Below, piece after piece: positions 16,080 to 25,977 of a stretch of 64,000 bases of DNA (position 1 is the stretch's first letter; every line of letters begins with the position of its first letter). Origin of the DNA: Bradyrhizobium sp. ISRA430 (GTDB lineage: Bacteria; Pseudomonadota; Alphaproteobacteria; Rhizobiales; Xanthobacteraceae). The notes beneath the pieces were generated by a model, which was given only the letters and a program-made list of their open reading frames with translations, had not been told where the DNA came from and ran no database searches. Made by a program: the position numbers and the translations under genes. The stretch is taken from assembly GCF_029909975.1 (NCBI RefSeq), contig NZ_CP094516.1, positions 4,154,001 through 4,218,000 of the forward strand, given 5' to 3'.

Positions 16080-19000
16080 TTACGTCAGTTCGTCGAGCAA
16101 TGCCTTTGCGGCTCTTAGGTCGGCGGTTTCGAAGCCCTCAGTGAACCAGCCGAACGTTGGAGTGAGCAACGCGCGGGCGTCACTGCGCCGCCCTTGATCG
16201 CACCACAGGTGCGCGAAGCTTAGAGCTGCGCGAAGCTCCAGCGACTTGGCGCCCTGCGTGCGGGTTGTTGCTATAGCCTGCGCAAAGCACGCTTCGATCT
16301 CAGGGGCCGAAGCGCCCTGGACTCGCAAAAGTTCTCCCTCGATGCGGGTGAGTTCCCCCTCCCACATGTGTTCCTGATTTCTCGCGACGAGGTCCTTCGC
16401 CTCGGCAACGACGCGCAGCCCTCGTTCGGCCTGACCTGCCTGCGCATAGGCTGCCGCGAGCATGCAGAGATACCGGGCTTGATACCAACTAACGCCGAGT
16501 GCGGTGCGTTCCGCGGCGTTCTGGCACATGAGCGCAATGCCTGCCTCTGCGGCACCCTGCCGGACCATGACCCAGCCGCGAAGGATCAGACCGTTCACGC
16601 GCCAATAGCCCAGGCTGTGCCGATCGGCGAGTTCAGCGATCACATCGACATGCGCTCGCACGCCCGGGACATCACCGAGCAGCTCGTCCAAGCCGGCGCC
16701 AGCGAAATTGTGGACGTGCGCAGTGAGGTTTGCTTGATCCAACTCCGCGGCGCAGCGGAACGCCGCGGCACTCGCATGACGCGCTTGTTCGGGAAACCCG
16801 AGAATCCAGAGGACCAGGGCAAGATAGGTGAGGGCCGAGACTTTCGGGTCGTGAACATAATGCACTGGTTGCGATCGATGCTGACGCGCGTCATACAGGC
16901 GCAGGATCGTCTCGAACTCGGACCGCGCCTTGGAAAACGCCCCGGAATGCATGGCCGTGATCCCGGCCAAGCGGTGGCTCGCAAAGCGAACTACCGGATT
17001 CGGCAGGCGCTCCGATACCTGTCGTGCCTCGTCGCTCAGTCGCTGCATCATGGGATAGTCGCCGCGCACGAAGTAATAGACAAACTCGCCGCTGAGGGTT
17101 GCGACCAGAGGCTCCGCCTCACCGAGACGCTCGCAGAGGACACGTGCCCGGCTGTAGGCGGAACCCGTTTGCGGCGCGGAATAGCCGTGCACGGCGATCA
17201 GAGGCGTGCCGAGTGCGATCTGATACGCGAGTTCCCGCCGGTCCCGCTCGGGGCTGTCCGGAAGCGTTAGCAGTGCCTCCAACCCGCGGCTCAGATGCCG
17301 GATGGCTTCTAGATTGGCCGAACGTTGGGCGGCGCGCTCGCCGGCTTTCAGCCAATAGCCGATGGCGTGCTCGATCCGGCGTGCTTCCATGAAATGGAAA
17401 GCCAGAACTTCCGGCTCGCGCGCAACCCGCTCGGGAAAGCATCGCTCCACTGCTTCGGCAATGCGCGCATGCAGCTGTTGCCGATCGCTGCGCAGAAGCG
17501 TGCTGTAGGCGGCGTCCTGCACCAGAGCATGCTTGAATGTGTAAACGGACTCCGGCGGCGTCCCGCGTTGGAACACCAGTTCAGAGGTGACGAGCCGAGC
17601 CAATTCGTGCTGCAGCTCCCGCTCGGCTCCGCCGGCGATGGCACTGAGCAACTCATAGGAAAACTCACGGCCTATGGCGGCGCCGGTCTGCGCCACTTGC
17701 TTGGCACCTGCACCAAGCCGATCGAGCCGCGCCATGAGGGACGCCTGCAGAGTCGAGGGCTGAGCCAGCGCTGAAATGGATCTGCCCCCGGCGCCGTGGC
17801 TATCCCCATAGTCCTCCAATACGGCTTTGGTTAGCTCCTCGACAAAGAGCGGCACGCCATCGGTGCGATCGACGATCTCTTTCACGGCATCTGCGGGCAA
17901 AGTCTTGTCGCCCGCAACCCGCCGCACGAGCATTGCGCCCTGGTGCTGGGCCAGACGGCGAAGAGCGAGGAACGTGACGTGCGACCGTCCCGCCCATGGC
18001 TGCTGAAACTCAGGTCGGAAGGTGATCAGTAGCAGCATTGGTAGACCCGCCACACGATCGACTACTCGATCCAGTAACTCGCGCGAGCTGGGGTCGATCC
18101 AGTGCACGTCCTCGTAGATCATCAAGAGAGGCTGGTGCCGGGTTAAGGCTGCGAGCTGGCGAAGCAGCGCCTCGAATGTCTCCTCCTTCTTTCGCTGCGG
18201 ATTGAGTTCACTTGGCGTGTACAGATCGCCGGCAGGAATCTGCAGCAATTCGGCCAGTAGAGTCATATCCGCGATTGGCAATGATGTCGGTGCCGGCAGC
18301 GTCTCCAGCTTGTGGAACTTGATCTCGGGCGTGTCGTCGCGCTCAAACCCGGCGGCTCGTTCTAGCTGCACGATGGTCGGGTACAGAGCACTGTCCCGGT
18401 GATGTGGTGAGCAGAAGTAGCGCAATCGGACGTAAAGCTCATCGGCCAGCCGTTCTTGGAACGCAACGCTCAAGCGTGACTTTCCAATACCCGGTTCGCC
18501 CGTGAGTAAGACGACCTGCCCTTTTCCTTCCTTGGCCTGTTTCCAGCGCCGGAGTACCAACTGGATCTCGTCCTCACGGCCGACAAACGAGGTCAGAGTG
18601 GCGGCGGAATGCAGAGCCTCGAACCGGCTATCGACCACGCCTTCGCCCCGCACGCGCCACGCGGCCACCGGCGCGGCGAAGCCCTTTAGTTCGCGCTCGC
18701 CGAGTCCCTCATAGTCGAAGATTCCGCCCGTCAACCTGTGCGTCCTTGCGTCGATTACCACATCGCCTGGCTCCGCCAAGGCTTGCAGCCGCGCCGCGAG
18801 ATTCGGTGTCTCGCCCACGACACCGCGCTCGTAAGATTCGCCGGCGCCAACAAGATCGCCTACAACCACAAGGCCTGTGGCGATGCCGACGCGCACCCTT
18901 AGAGTCCCGCCCGGCGCAGCCGATACCGGCCGCGGGATTGCCGCAATCTTCAACCCGGCACGGATAGCCCGCTCGGTATCGTCCTCATGCGCTCGTGGGT

Positions 19001-19400
19001 AGCCGAAGTAGGCCAACACCCCATCGCCCATGTACTTGGCGACGAAGCCATCGAAGCGGCCAACTACCCTCGCAACGTCTTTGTGGTACTCTCCGATCAC
19101 CTCGCGCAGGTCTTCGGGATCGAGTCGTGATGCAAGCGCGGTTGAGCCGACGAGGTCGCAGAACATGACCGTCAGCTGCCGGCGCTCTGCACCCGCAGAC
19201 ATCAGGCTGCACGTCACCGCCCCCGTGGAAGACCGTGAAAAGGCGCCGTCAGTCAGAGAGGCACCACAATCCCTGCAGAATCCGTTGCCAGCCGGATTCT
19301 CGCGACCGCAAGCGCGACATCGCTGACCGAGCGGGACCCCGCAGTGCCCACAGAATCGGTTATCATCACGATTGGCGCTTCCGCAGCTCGGGCATTCCAT
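16080..19400 (-). CDS. zinc-ribbon / class III nucleotide cyclase / AAA / TPR signalling protein
   Basis: The product has 1106 residues. Two N-terminal zinc ribbons (CPSCG..FCGHCG and CRACG..FCRDCG, 3-45) are followed by a class III cyclase domain (about 75-235), with metal-site residues in MFCDLVGST and KYMGDGVLAYFG. A STAND/AAA-type ATPase follows, with Walker A TGEPGIGKSR (300-309) and Walker B LMIYEDVHWID. From about 650 onward are TPR-like helical repeats. Family members are cytosolic sensors that may make cAMP or use the cyclase fold for regulation. The N-terminal ribbon replaces the SAM domain of the paralogue at 34.9 kb. The frame is intact. Confidence 0.85.
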   Translation of the reverse strand: MECPSCGSANRDDNRFCGHCGVPLGQRCRACGRENPAGNGFCRDCGASLTDGAFSRSSTGAVTCSLMSAGAERRQLTVMFCDLVGSTALASRLDPEDLREVIGEYHKDVARVVGRFDGFVAKYMGDGVLAYFGYPRAHEDDTERAIRAGLKIAAIPRPVSAAPGGTLRVRVGIATGLVVVGDLVGAGESYERGVVGETPNLAARLQALAEPGDVVIDARTHRLTGGIFDYEGLGERELKGFAAPVAAWRVRGEGVVDSRFEALHSAATLTSFVGREDEIQLVLRRWKQAKEGKGQVVLLTGEPGIGKSRLSVAFQERLADELYVRLRYFCSPHHRDSALYPTIVQLERAAGFERDDTPEIKFHKLETLPAPTSLPIADMTLLAELLQIPAGDLYTPSELNPQRKKEETFEALLRQLAALTRHQPLLMIYEDVHWIDPSSRELLDRVVDRVAGLPMLLLITFRPEFQQPWAGRSHVTFLALRRLAQHQGAMLVRRVAGDKTLPADAVKEIVDRTDGVPLFVEELTKAVLEDYGDSHGAGGRSISALAQPSTLQASLMARLDRLGAGAKQVAQTGAAIGREFSYELLSAIAGGAERELQHELARLVTSELVFQRGTPPESVYTFKHALVQDAAYSTLLRSDRQQLHARIAEAVERCFPERVAREPEVLAFHFMEARRIEHAIGYWLKAGERAAQRSANLEAIRHLSRGLEALLTLPDSPERDRRELAYQIALGTPLIAVHGYSAPQTGSAYSRARVLCERLGEAEPLVATLSGEFVYYFVRGDYPMMQRLSDEARQVSERLPNPVVRFASHRLAGITAMHSGAFSKARSEFETILRLYDARQHRSQPVHYVHDPKVSALTYLALVLWILGFPEQARHASAAAFRCAAELDQANLTAHVHNFAGAGLDELLGDVPGVRAHVDVIAELADRHSLGYWRVNGLILRGWVMVRQGAAEAGIALMCQNAAERTALGVSWYQARYLCMLAAAYAQAGQAERGLRVVAEAKDLVARNQEHMWEGELTRIEGELLRVQGASAPEIEACFAQAIATTRTQGAKSLELRAALSFAHLWCDQGRRSDARALLTPTFGWFTEGFETADLRAAKALLDELT

Positions 19401-19546
19401 GGTCGCCCTCCAGCCGGGACGACAGTCTAGACCATTATGCCGACGGCGGCGAGCATCGCTGAACTCGCGCCCCGACCATTGGATGGTCCGGCTTGAGGGT
19501 CACAAGCAGACATACGCGAGGGCGACGGCACCGCGCGGTTCGTCCG

Positions 19547-20040
19547 TCAGCCCCCGGGGCCGTCCTTCATGATGTAGCCCATCAGGTCGTCCACGTTGTG
19601 CTCCAAATCCCGGATGATGTTCTTGACGACGTCTCCGATCGAGATCACGCCCACGACCTTACCCGCGTCCAGCACTGGCAGATGGCGAAAGCTACGCTGA
19701 GCCATCATTACCCGCGTCCAGCACTGGCAGATGGCGAAAGCTACGCTGAGCCATCATTGCCATGCAGTCCTCCAGCCGATCGTCCGGCTTGACCGTCACC
19801 GGGTTGCCCGTCATCACTTGGCCCACCGGCGTCTGCTTCGCATCAAGCCCGGGCAGCAGCACTTTGATGGCGCAGTCACCCTGGGTCACGATACCGACCA
19901 GCACGTCGTCGTCGATGACCAGCGCCGACCGGACCCGGTTGTCCGCGCATCTGGCGCAAAGCTTCGACAACCATGTCGCCGGAACGAACATGGATCAGGG
20001 CGTCACTCTTCTGGGCCAGAGCGCTTTTTACTGTGCTCAT
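19547..20040 (-). pseudogene. CBS-domain protein inactivated by frameshift and 49-bp duplication
   Basis: The start MSTVKSALAQKSDALIHVRS and the continuation NRVRSALVIDDDVLVGIVTQ, PVGQVMTGNPVTVKPDDRLE and RSFRHLPVLDAG are two CBS motifs of a roughly 140-residue protein, a family that binds adenosine nucleotides. One extra G near 19,945 breaks the frame after EALRQMR. A perfect 49-bp tandem duplication (19,661-19,758) breaks it again before VVGVISIGDVVKNIIRDLEH. The authentic end is at 19,547. Neither lesion alone would leave a functional protein. Confidence 0.8.
19661..19758. repeat. 49-bp perfect tandem duplication inside the CBS gene
   Basis: The 49-base unit starting ACCCGCGTCCAGCACTGGCA occurs at 19,661-19,709 and again at 19,710-19,758 with no visible mismatch. 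The unit length is not a multiple of three. Perfect identity points to a recent event. Confidence 0.9.
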
Positions 20041-20360
20041 CGATTTCCTCTCGTAGGCCCTGTCCTGCCGGCCTTGATGGTCTGCATTTAAGAATAGTCG
20101 AAATATCTTGCGTCGTCAGCACCGCGCGATGTCGCCGGCGAAGCCTGCCACCGATCCCGACAGCGGGATTTTCACCGCCTCGATGGCGTAGCCCTGGTAC
20201 CCAGGTTCAAGCGGTCTAAGCACTGGCACGGGCTCAAGGGCTGCTATGGGTCAACAGCGTCGGTTTGAGTTTCAGCAGTTGACTTTCGGTCTGCCCCACA
20301 CTTCGGGCGCAAACAATCGCGAGGGACCAGAACGCGACATCAGCGCCCCACGTCGGCCTA

Positions 20361-21892
20361 CTAAGCCTGCGCCCTTTGGACACTGCTGGCCATCTGCTCT
20401 GCCCACGCCGGATTGTGGGCCTTGAGCGGTTCCAGTACGCCGCCGGGCTGCCCTGCAATGCCGGGCATCTGTTGCGCGCAGCGCCGAGCGTCGTCCCACT
20501 TTCCAAGCGCCGCATAACAGCAGACGAGCACTTCCTGGCTGGTCCGCCAACTCGGCCGTACCTGTAAAGCGCGCGCTGCGGCCTCCAGAGCCGCTTCCGC
20601 GCGTCCGGAGAAGAGCCGTGCCAGCGCAAGAATGTTGAACCAGACGAAATTTTGCGGATCGTAAGGGCTCAGTCGCAGCCCACATTCAAGCGGCGCAATT
20701 GCGTCCGCTGCGCGTCCGCTGAACAGGAGAGCCATTCCCAAGACTAGATGACCTAGTGCAAAGCTGGGGCTGATTTCAACCGCTTTTCTGGCGGCGCTAG
20801 TTGCCTGCTCGAACTCGCCTGCATACGCACTGACGATCGCAAGCGAGTAATGTGCATAAGGGTTTCGTCCGTCCAGCTGAACGGCGTTCAAAGCCGCTTC
20901 CTTGCCCTCATGCAAATCTGCCGCACGATCGTCCGACCAGCCATAGGCAACCAGGCCGGCGCTGACCCGACCGAGCCAGAGATGCCCTTCCGGAAGATCG
21001 GGATCGAGATTAGCGGCCTGACGAAATAGCTCTCGGGCTTTCAGATGGTTCTCGTTGGTCACCTGATGAAAATGCCAGGTCCCACGCCGTACGAGTCCCA
21101 AGCTGTGATGTTACCGGTGTGTCGAGCCGCTGCTTGCGCGCCTTCCGTTTTGAGCAGCTCCGGTTCAATAGCGCCCGCTACGCGTTCTGCAATTTCGTCT
21201 TGAATTGCAAACACCTCGGTCAATTCGAGGTCATAGCGCTCAGCCCAGATATGCTTTGCTGATGTGGCCTCTATCAGCTGTGCAGAAATCCGGATCTTCT
21301 GAGCGGACCTGCGGACGCTTCCCTCGATCAAATACTCAATGCCGAGTTCCTGCGCGATCTGCTTTGCGTCAAGCGATTTGTGCTTGTAGGCAAAGCTTGA
21401 GTTGCGCGCGATGACGAAAAGCCAGCGAAACCGCGTCAGTGCGGTAATGATATCCTCGGTGATACCATCGGCGAGATATTCTTGCTCCTTTTCGCCACTC
21501 AAATTCACGAACGGCAGAACGGCGATGGACGGTCGATCCTCAGCCACGGACGTCTTCGTCTCAGTGGTCCGTTGAATCGGCGCTGTTGCCGGCCCAACGA
21601 ATCGATAGCCGACGCGTGGAACCGTGGTAATCCAATCTCCCCCTTCTGCAGTAGGCCCGAGTTGCTTTCTCAACGCGGCGATCTGAACCGAAAGGTTGCT
21701 CTCTTCGACTGCCGTGTCGCCCCAGGCCGCCTGCATTAATTCGTCTTTTGTCAGCACTCGACCCGGTGAGCCAATCAGAGCCTCAAGCAAACGAAAACCC
21801 TTGCTACTGATGGCTACAGGCCGGCCCTCTCGAAGAAGGCTTCCGCGTCGCCTATCAAGGACAAATGGGCCGAAGGCGAAATCTGTAGACAT
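20361..21892 (-). pseudogene. frameshifted winged-helix/TolB-like/TPR regulator
   Basis: The start MSTDFAFGPFVLDRRRGSLL opens an OmpR/CadC-type winged helix (to about 100; recognition part VEESNLSVQIAALRKQLG, ending GYRFVG). A FlgO/TolB-like domain follows (IAVLPFVNLSGEKEQEYLAD then GITEDIITALTRFRWLFVIA), then TPR repeats. The frame breaks near 21,090 after NITAWDSYG; the second frame continues GTWHFHQVTNENHLKARELF and ends at 20,361. Without the break it would be about 510 residues. The family regulates transcription or acts with nucleotide cyclases. The lesion could be a short deletion between CTCGTACGGC-like repeats. Confidence 0.72.
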
Positions 21893-22008
21893 GCCGCGAC
21901 ACTAGCGGATTTTGCAAACTCTCGGAATATTTCGGCTTCGCGTTCAAGACTTTTCGGGCGCTGATGGCAGAATTTACGCGCGTGGATCTATCACCATAGG
22001 AGGGCTCG

Positions 22009-22455
22009 ATGACGGTTCTTGAAGCCACCCAGAGCAAGAGCAACGCGATTGCTGCAGCGCATAAAGCCTCTGTCGTGAAGAACGGCGCTGGCTACCGCGC
22101 CGAACAAGGCAGCGATTACCAGCCCGGAGTGAGCGCAGAAACAGTGGGCTCACGATCGCTCTGGCTCGGGATGATAACGCTTCCGGCCGGGAAGCGAACG
22201 CTTGCACACGTGCACGAGTACCACGAAACTGCGCTCTACATGCTCAGCGGCGACGAAATGGAATTGTGGACCGGCGACCAACTTCAGTATCGCGACATTG
22301 TGCGTCCAGGGGATTACATTTTCATCCCCGCAAACATGTTGCACGTTGCGGTGAACCGAGGCGCACAACCGGCCGTGTTCATTGGCTCACGCAACGAAGC
22401 GACGGCACAGGAAAGTGTCGTCCTAAGACCTGAGATGGACCGCAAGGTGCCGTAG
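22009..22455 (+). CDS. cupin-domain protein
   Basis: The product has 148 residues. Cupin motif 1 is HVHEYHETALYMLSGDEMEL, giving metal ligands His, His and Glu, and motif 2 is PGDYIFIPANMLHVAVNRG, with the final His ligand. It forms a single beta-barrel, so it is a metal-dependent enzyme or sensor of small size. AGGAGG lies seven bases before ATG. It is a stand-alone gene. The substrate is unknown. Confidence 0.8.
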   Translation: MTVLEATQSKSNAIAAAHKASVVKNGAGYRAEQGSDYQPGVSAETVGSRSLWLGMITLPAGKRTLAHVHEYHETALYMLSGDEMELWTGDQLQYRDIVRPGDYIFIPANMLHVAVNRGAQPAVFIGSRNEATAQESVVLRPEMDRKVP

Positions 22456-22650
22456 AAATGTCCACAGGACCCCACTGGATCAAATCTGGCGGGCCGGAGA
22501 AAAGCGATGGTCGGCTCAGGGTCAAAATGCGAAGAACCCAGGTTGAGCAGGTCTGGTCCGCTCTGGCTCAATGAGGGGCCTCTTGCAGAAAATGTTCAAC
22601 TTCGCCGATGGGCTAATAACGGACTCGTGTGCCGCAAAGAATTAGCCCAT

Positions 22651-23515
22651 CTATTCGATAACCTCGTCGGCGGCTGCGAGCAGCGTTGGCGGCACCGTGA
22701 GGCCGAGCGTCTTGGCGGTTTTGAGGTTGATGATAAGTGAAAATTTCGACGGTTGCTGTACCCGAAGATCGGCAGGCTTTTCGCCTCTGAGAATGCGATT
22801 AATGTAGCTTGTCGCGTCCAGGAACTGGCTGGTCACGTCGATGCCATACGAGAGCAGGCCGCCCGCCGTAGCGAAGAATTTGAAGCCGTAGACGGAAGGT
22901 ATTCGGTGGGCAGCTGCTAACTTGACGATGAGTTGCCTGTTGGATGATGTGACAGTGTCTCCGGGAATGATCAGGCCGCCGTTCGGGTCGTTCCCTAAAG
23001 CCGTCAGAACCGGCTCTATGATCGAGGGATCACTCACCACGACTTTGGTGGTTTCGACGGAGAACTTCGGTGCCGCCTTCTCCGCCGAAAGAGAAATCGC
23101 ATCGCTGGACGACGAGTTTCCAACCATCACCGACACGCGCTTGACGCCGGGCGCGATCTGCTTGAGCAGATCCACGAACTTCGCCCCTTCCACCGGCTGA
23201 TTGGTAAAGCCGGTAATATTTCCGCCGGGGCGCGCAAGACTTGCGACGAAACCCGATCCCACCGGGTCAGTGACTGTCGTGAACACAACGGGGACGTTGC
23301 GGGTAAGCTCCTGCAAAACTCGCGTAGCCGGGTTCGCATTCGCAAACATCACGTCCGGCGACATTTTGAGCAACTCCGCTGCGGCGGTCCGGGCGCGCTC
23401 GGTTTGGCCCCCATACCAGCGGTAGTCGATCCTAATATTGCGGCCTACGGTCCACCCAAGTTCGTTGAGGCGTTCCTCGAACGCCGCGATCCGGGCCTGA
23501 GACTCCGGATCTTCA
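22651..23515 (-). pseudogene. ABC transporter substrate-binding protein, 5' end lost to an IS
   Basis: The remaining frame reads IAAFEERLNELGWTVGRNIR, RTAAAELLKMSPDVMFANAN, TDPVGSGFVASLARPGGNIT, PSVYGFKFFATAGGLLSYGI and the end KTAKTLGLTVPPTLLAAADE. This is the ABC_sub_bind (PF04392-like) family of periplasmic receptors. The signal peptide and first 30-40 residues are missing because the IS256-family left end (23,516) replaces them. Without export signal or start the remnant is non-functional. No permease genes lie nearby. Confidence 0.8.
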
Positions 23516-23550
23516 GAGCTATCGCCAAATTTTGGTGACGGCTGGGCCGG

Positions 23551-24850
23551 TCAGGCGGCGGCGGTTATGGGCTGACGGTCGGTCGGCTTGGCGATGACCT
23601 CGATCCCGTCGTTGAATGTCACACCAAGAACGAGTTTTGGCAACTGGTCGGGGCCATCGAGACGGCGCCAGCTTTTCTGTGCGCCCTCGACCAGTTTGAA
23701 GACCATGGCGAGCGCGGTCCCGTTCGACAGACACCCCTTCGATCGGATGGTGCGGTGGCGCACGGTGGCGAAGGTGCTTTCGACGGGGTTGGTCGTCCGC
23801 AAGTGTTACCAGTGCTCGGCCGGGAAGTCGTAGAACGCGAGCAGCGTGTCTCGATCCTTGCTCAGGCAGTCGGCCGCCTTCTCGTATTTCAGCGCGAAGC
23901 TCTCGATGAAGGCGTCGAACGCCAGCTCGGCGGCGACCTTCGTTTCAGCCATCCAGATTTCCTGCAAGCGCGCTTGGCTTTCGGCTGCAGGCTCTTGCAG
24001 CTTGGCGAGCACGTTTGCAGTCTTGTGCACCCAGCAGCGCTGCTCGCGCGTTTTCGGCCAGACCTCGCCGGCGGCTTTCCAGAAGCCGAGCGCGCCATCG
24101 GCGATGACGAGCCGCGGAGGCACGCCGAGCCCGCGCCCCTTCAGATCAAGCAGCAGATCGCGCCAGTCGTGCGCGCTCTCGCGGGCACCATCGGTGAAGC
24201 CGACCAGTTCCTTGCGGCCTTCCGGCGTCGCACCGATCAGCACGAGGATGCACTCCTTTTCGTCCTCGAGCCGCGCCTCCAGATGGATGCCATCGGCCCA
24301 GATGTAAACGTAGCGCTTCGCCGACAGATCGCGCTTCTGCCACGCGGTGTGCTCGTCGAGCCAGCCATCCTTCAGGCGACCGATGGCGGATGCCGACAAC
24401 CCGGCAGCATCCTTGCCGAGCAGCGCAGCCAGCGCCTCCGAGAAGTCGCCAGTCGAGATACCCTTCAAGTAAAGGACCGGCAGCAGCGTCTCGATCGACT
24501 TCGAACGGCGCATGTAGGGTGGCAGGATCGACGGAGAGAACCGGATGCGGCCGGGATCGGTGGCGTCCGCCTCGCGATCACGCATACGTGGCTGGCGGAT
24601 GGCTACGTGGCTGGCGGATGGCGACCGGACCGATACCGGTCATCACCTCGCGCTCCGGCAGGTGACCGTGGCGGACGACGCGCTGGTGGCCGTCCGCGGT
24701 CTTCAAATCGGCATGCTTGCCGAGAAAGTCCTCGACCTCGGCCTCGACCGCCTGGGCGAGAAGGGCACGTGCCCCGTTGCGCAAGACTTCTGTGAGTTGA
24801 TCGGCGACGTTTCCTGGCTGAATCAGCTTGATGATGTTATCTTTCGACAC
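23551..24850 (-). pseudogene. IS256 (Mutator-type) transposase, one duplication and one nonsense codon
   Basis: GTG 24850 gives VSKDNIIKLIQPGNVADQLT through MTGIGPVAIRQPR. A 19-bp tandem duplication (24,585-24,622) then shifts the frame away from VRDREADATDPGRIRFSPS. The second frame carries the core (YIWADGIHLEARLEDE and RLVIADGALGFWKAAGEVW supply the two catalytic Asp) and stops at TAA after FPAEHW (23,806-23,808). The same frame resumes LRTTNPVESTFATVRHRT, holding the final Glu, to 23,551. The TAA replaces a lysine codon of the family. Confidence 0.85.
24585..24622. repeat. 19-bp tandem duplication in the IS256 transposase
   Basis: TACGTGGCTGGCGGATGGC occurs twice back to back (24,585-24,603 and 24,604-24,622). 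The unit is not a multiple of three and separates the N-terminal from the central reading frame. Confidence 0.88.
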
Positions 24851-24948
24851 GGCATATCGCTCCTTCGGTGGAGAAGTGGAGGCGTCAAGCACTCCCACGA
24901 TATGCCGCCTTTCCGATTCCCTCCGTCACCAACTTTCGGCGATAGCTC

Positions 24949-25063
24949 AGCGCGCCATCCGTTCAACCTCTATGCCGCGAGCCTGCCTGCCGAGGATACG
25001 CGGCACCGCGCGCTGGTGGCAGCGCTGGTCGACGATTTCGCCCGGCTCGCCGCGGAGGGCTGA
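24949..25063 (+). pseudogene. C-terminal gene fragment abutting the IS256 right end
   Basis: Directly after the IS end the plus strand reads RHPFNLYAASLPAEDTRHRA then LVAALVDDFARLAAEG and stops at TGA 25,061. The sequence is alpha-helical and looks coding, but nothing before it belongs to the same gene. It is not the other half of the substrate-binding gene on the left. I do not recognise the family. Confidence 0.4.
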
Positions 25064-25273
25064 GACGATTGACGGGCGCCCTCGTTGACGCACTCATCCT
25101 CATCACGCGCCATGCTCGGAGCGAGCGGGATGCGGACGGCCGACCGCAGGCGATCGTTTGAGGGCGCGATCGAAGCAATCACGTAAAGGAGTAAGCCATG
25201 ACATTGATCAGCGGCCGCTTCATCGCCCACGAATACGATCTCCCGACAACGCCTCAGATGAAGCTAGCCATCT

Positions 25274-25408
25274 CTATTTCCTTTTGCCCTCAGCGAAGGT
25301 CGGCTGCCATCCCACACCCTTTTGGCTTGGCGCTGCGGCAATGACTTTGATCTTCTTCCTTTTGGGTTTCTTGGCCTCCCGATTGCTTCTTTGTTGACCT
25401 TTGGCCAT
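25274..25408 (-). CDS. 44-residue basic protein of the MAKGQxRSNRE family
   Basis: ATG 25,408 follows AAGGAGATCGAC. The product MAKGQQRSNREAKKPKRKKI then APSQKGVGWQPTFAEGKRK is very basic and disordered-looking. The MAKGQ.RSNRE.KKPKK opening recurs in many small rhizobial proteins, and the length is normal. Binding to nucleic acid or ribosomes is conceivable but unproven. Confidence 0.65.
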   Translation of the reverse strand: MAKGQQRSNREAKKPKRKKIKVIAAAPSQKGVGWQPTFAEGKRK

Positions 25409-25564
25409 GTCGATCTCCTTGGGGTTGAGGATGACGCAAATTGAAATGCAGGATTGGCCAAATTCGTTGGCGGTGAGCCTCGTGATCAGATCAAGCGTGC
25501 AGGCAGCATATTGCCGTCATTGGTGCAGCCAATCTGGATCCCCCGGGCACAGGCGCCGCAGCTG

Positions 25565-25822
25565 TCAGTGAATTTCCATCTCGGGATATAGGACCAGCTC
25601 ATTGCGATCCTCCGCTGCCTTCATCAGAGCGTTCCGCGCTGCAGGAGGAGGCGACACGAGCAGCGCGAGCAAAGGAACGGCGCCGGATTGCTGGTAAAAC
25701 GCCTGCCGACGGCACGGCCGCTGCCGCTCCGCCACGAAGATTTCGGCATGTCCCGCTTTAAGGACAGCTGTCGAGATTGTACAATCTTTCCCGCCCGTTT
25801 GAAGGCCTCCCGCTGTCCTCAA
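25565..25822 (-). CDS. uncertain small hypothetical protein
   Basis: The frame ends IFVAERQRPCRRQAFYQQSG, AVPLLALLVSPPPAARNALM, KAAEDRNELVLYPEMEIH. The second half has plausible coding character. The first 25 residues do not, and no ribosome-binding site is clear. The neighbouring minus strand at 25,820-25,980 also reads like a frameshifted helical remnant (WRYARARLARLLHQLATRHD). No family is assigned. Confidence 0.3.
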   Translation of the reverse strand: MRTAGGLQTGGKDCTISTAVLKAGHAEIFVAERQRPCRRQAFYQQSGAVPLLALLVSPPPAARNALMKAAEDRNELVLYPEMEIH

Positions 25823-25977
25823 TGGACCTGCGACGTCTTCAGCGTGTCATGGGCGGCATAGTTCCGCTTGAGGAACCTCTCCGCATTGCCTGCGGGAGGT
25901 CGTGACGGGTGGCCAGTTGGTGCAGTAGCCTGGCTAGGCGTGCGCGGGCGTAACGCCATGCGTCGTGAAAGTTGCCA

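Larger units (their letters stand above)
23516..24948 (-). mobile_element. IS256-family element with broken transposase
   Basis: Inverted ends are visible: GAGCTATCGCCAAATTTTGG then TGACGG at 23,516-23,541, and GAGCTATCGCCGAAAGTTGG then TGACGG read inward from 24,948. The 1.43-kb length fits the family. The left flank (GGATCTTCA) and right flank (AGCGCGCCA) share no 8-9-bp duplication, and the flanking genes differ, so a deletion or recombination followed insertion. Confidence 0.8.

Noticed and set aside
16368..17270. A 300-residue plus-strand frame
   Set aside because: It is antisense to the TPR region of the cyclase gene; low-complexity and no ribosome site.
23755..24795. A 346-residue open frame on the plus strand
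   Set aside because: It is antisense to the IS256 transposase and has no recognisable motif.
25198..25344. A 48-residue plus-strand frame with AAGGAG upstream (MTLISGRFIAHEYDLPTTPQ)
   Set aside because: Its second half is antisense to the better supported 44-residue MAKGQ-type gene; the first half may be a gene start that lost its body, but this cannot be shown.
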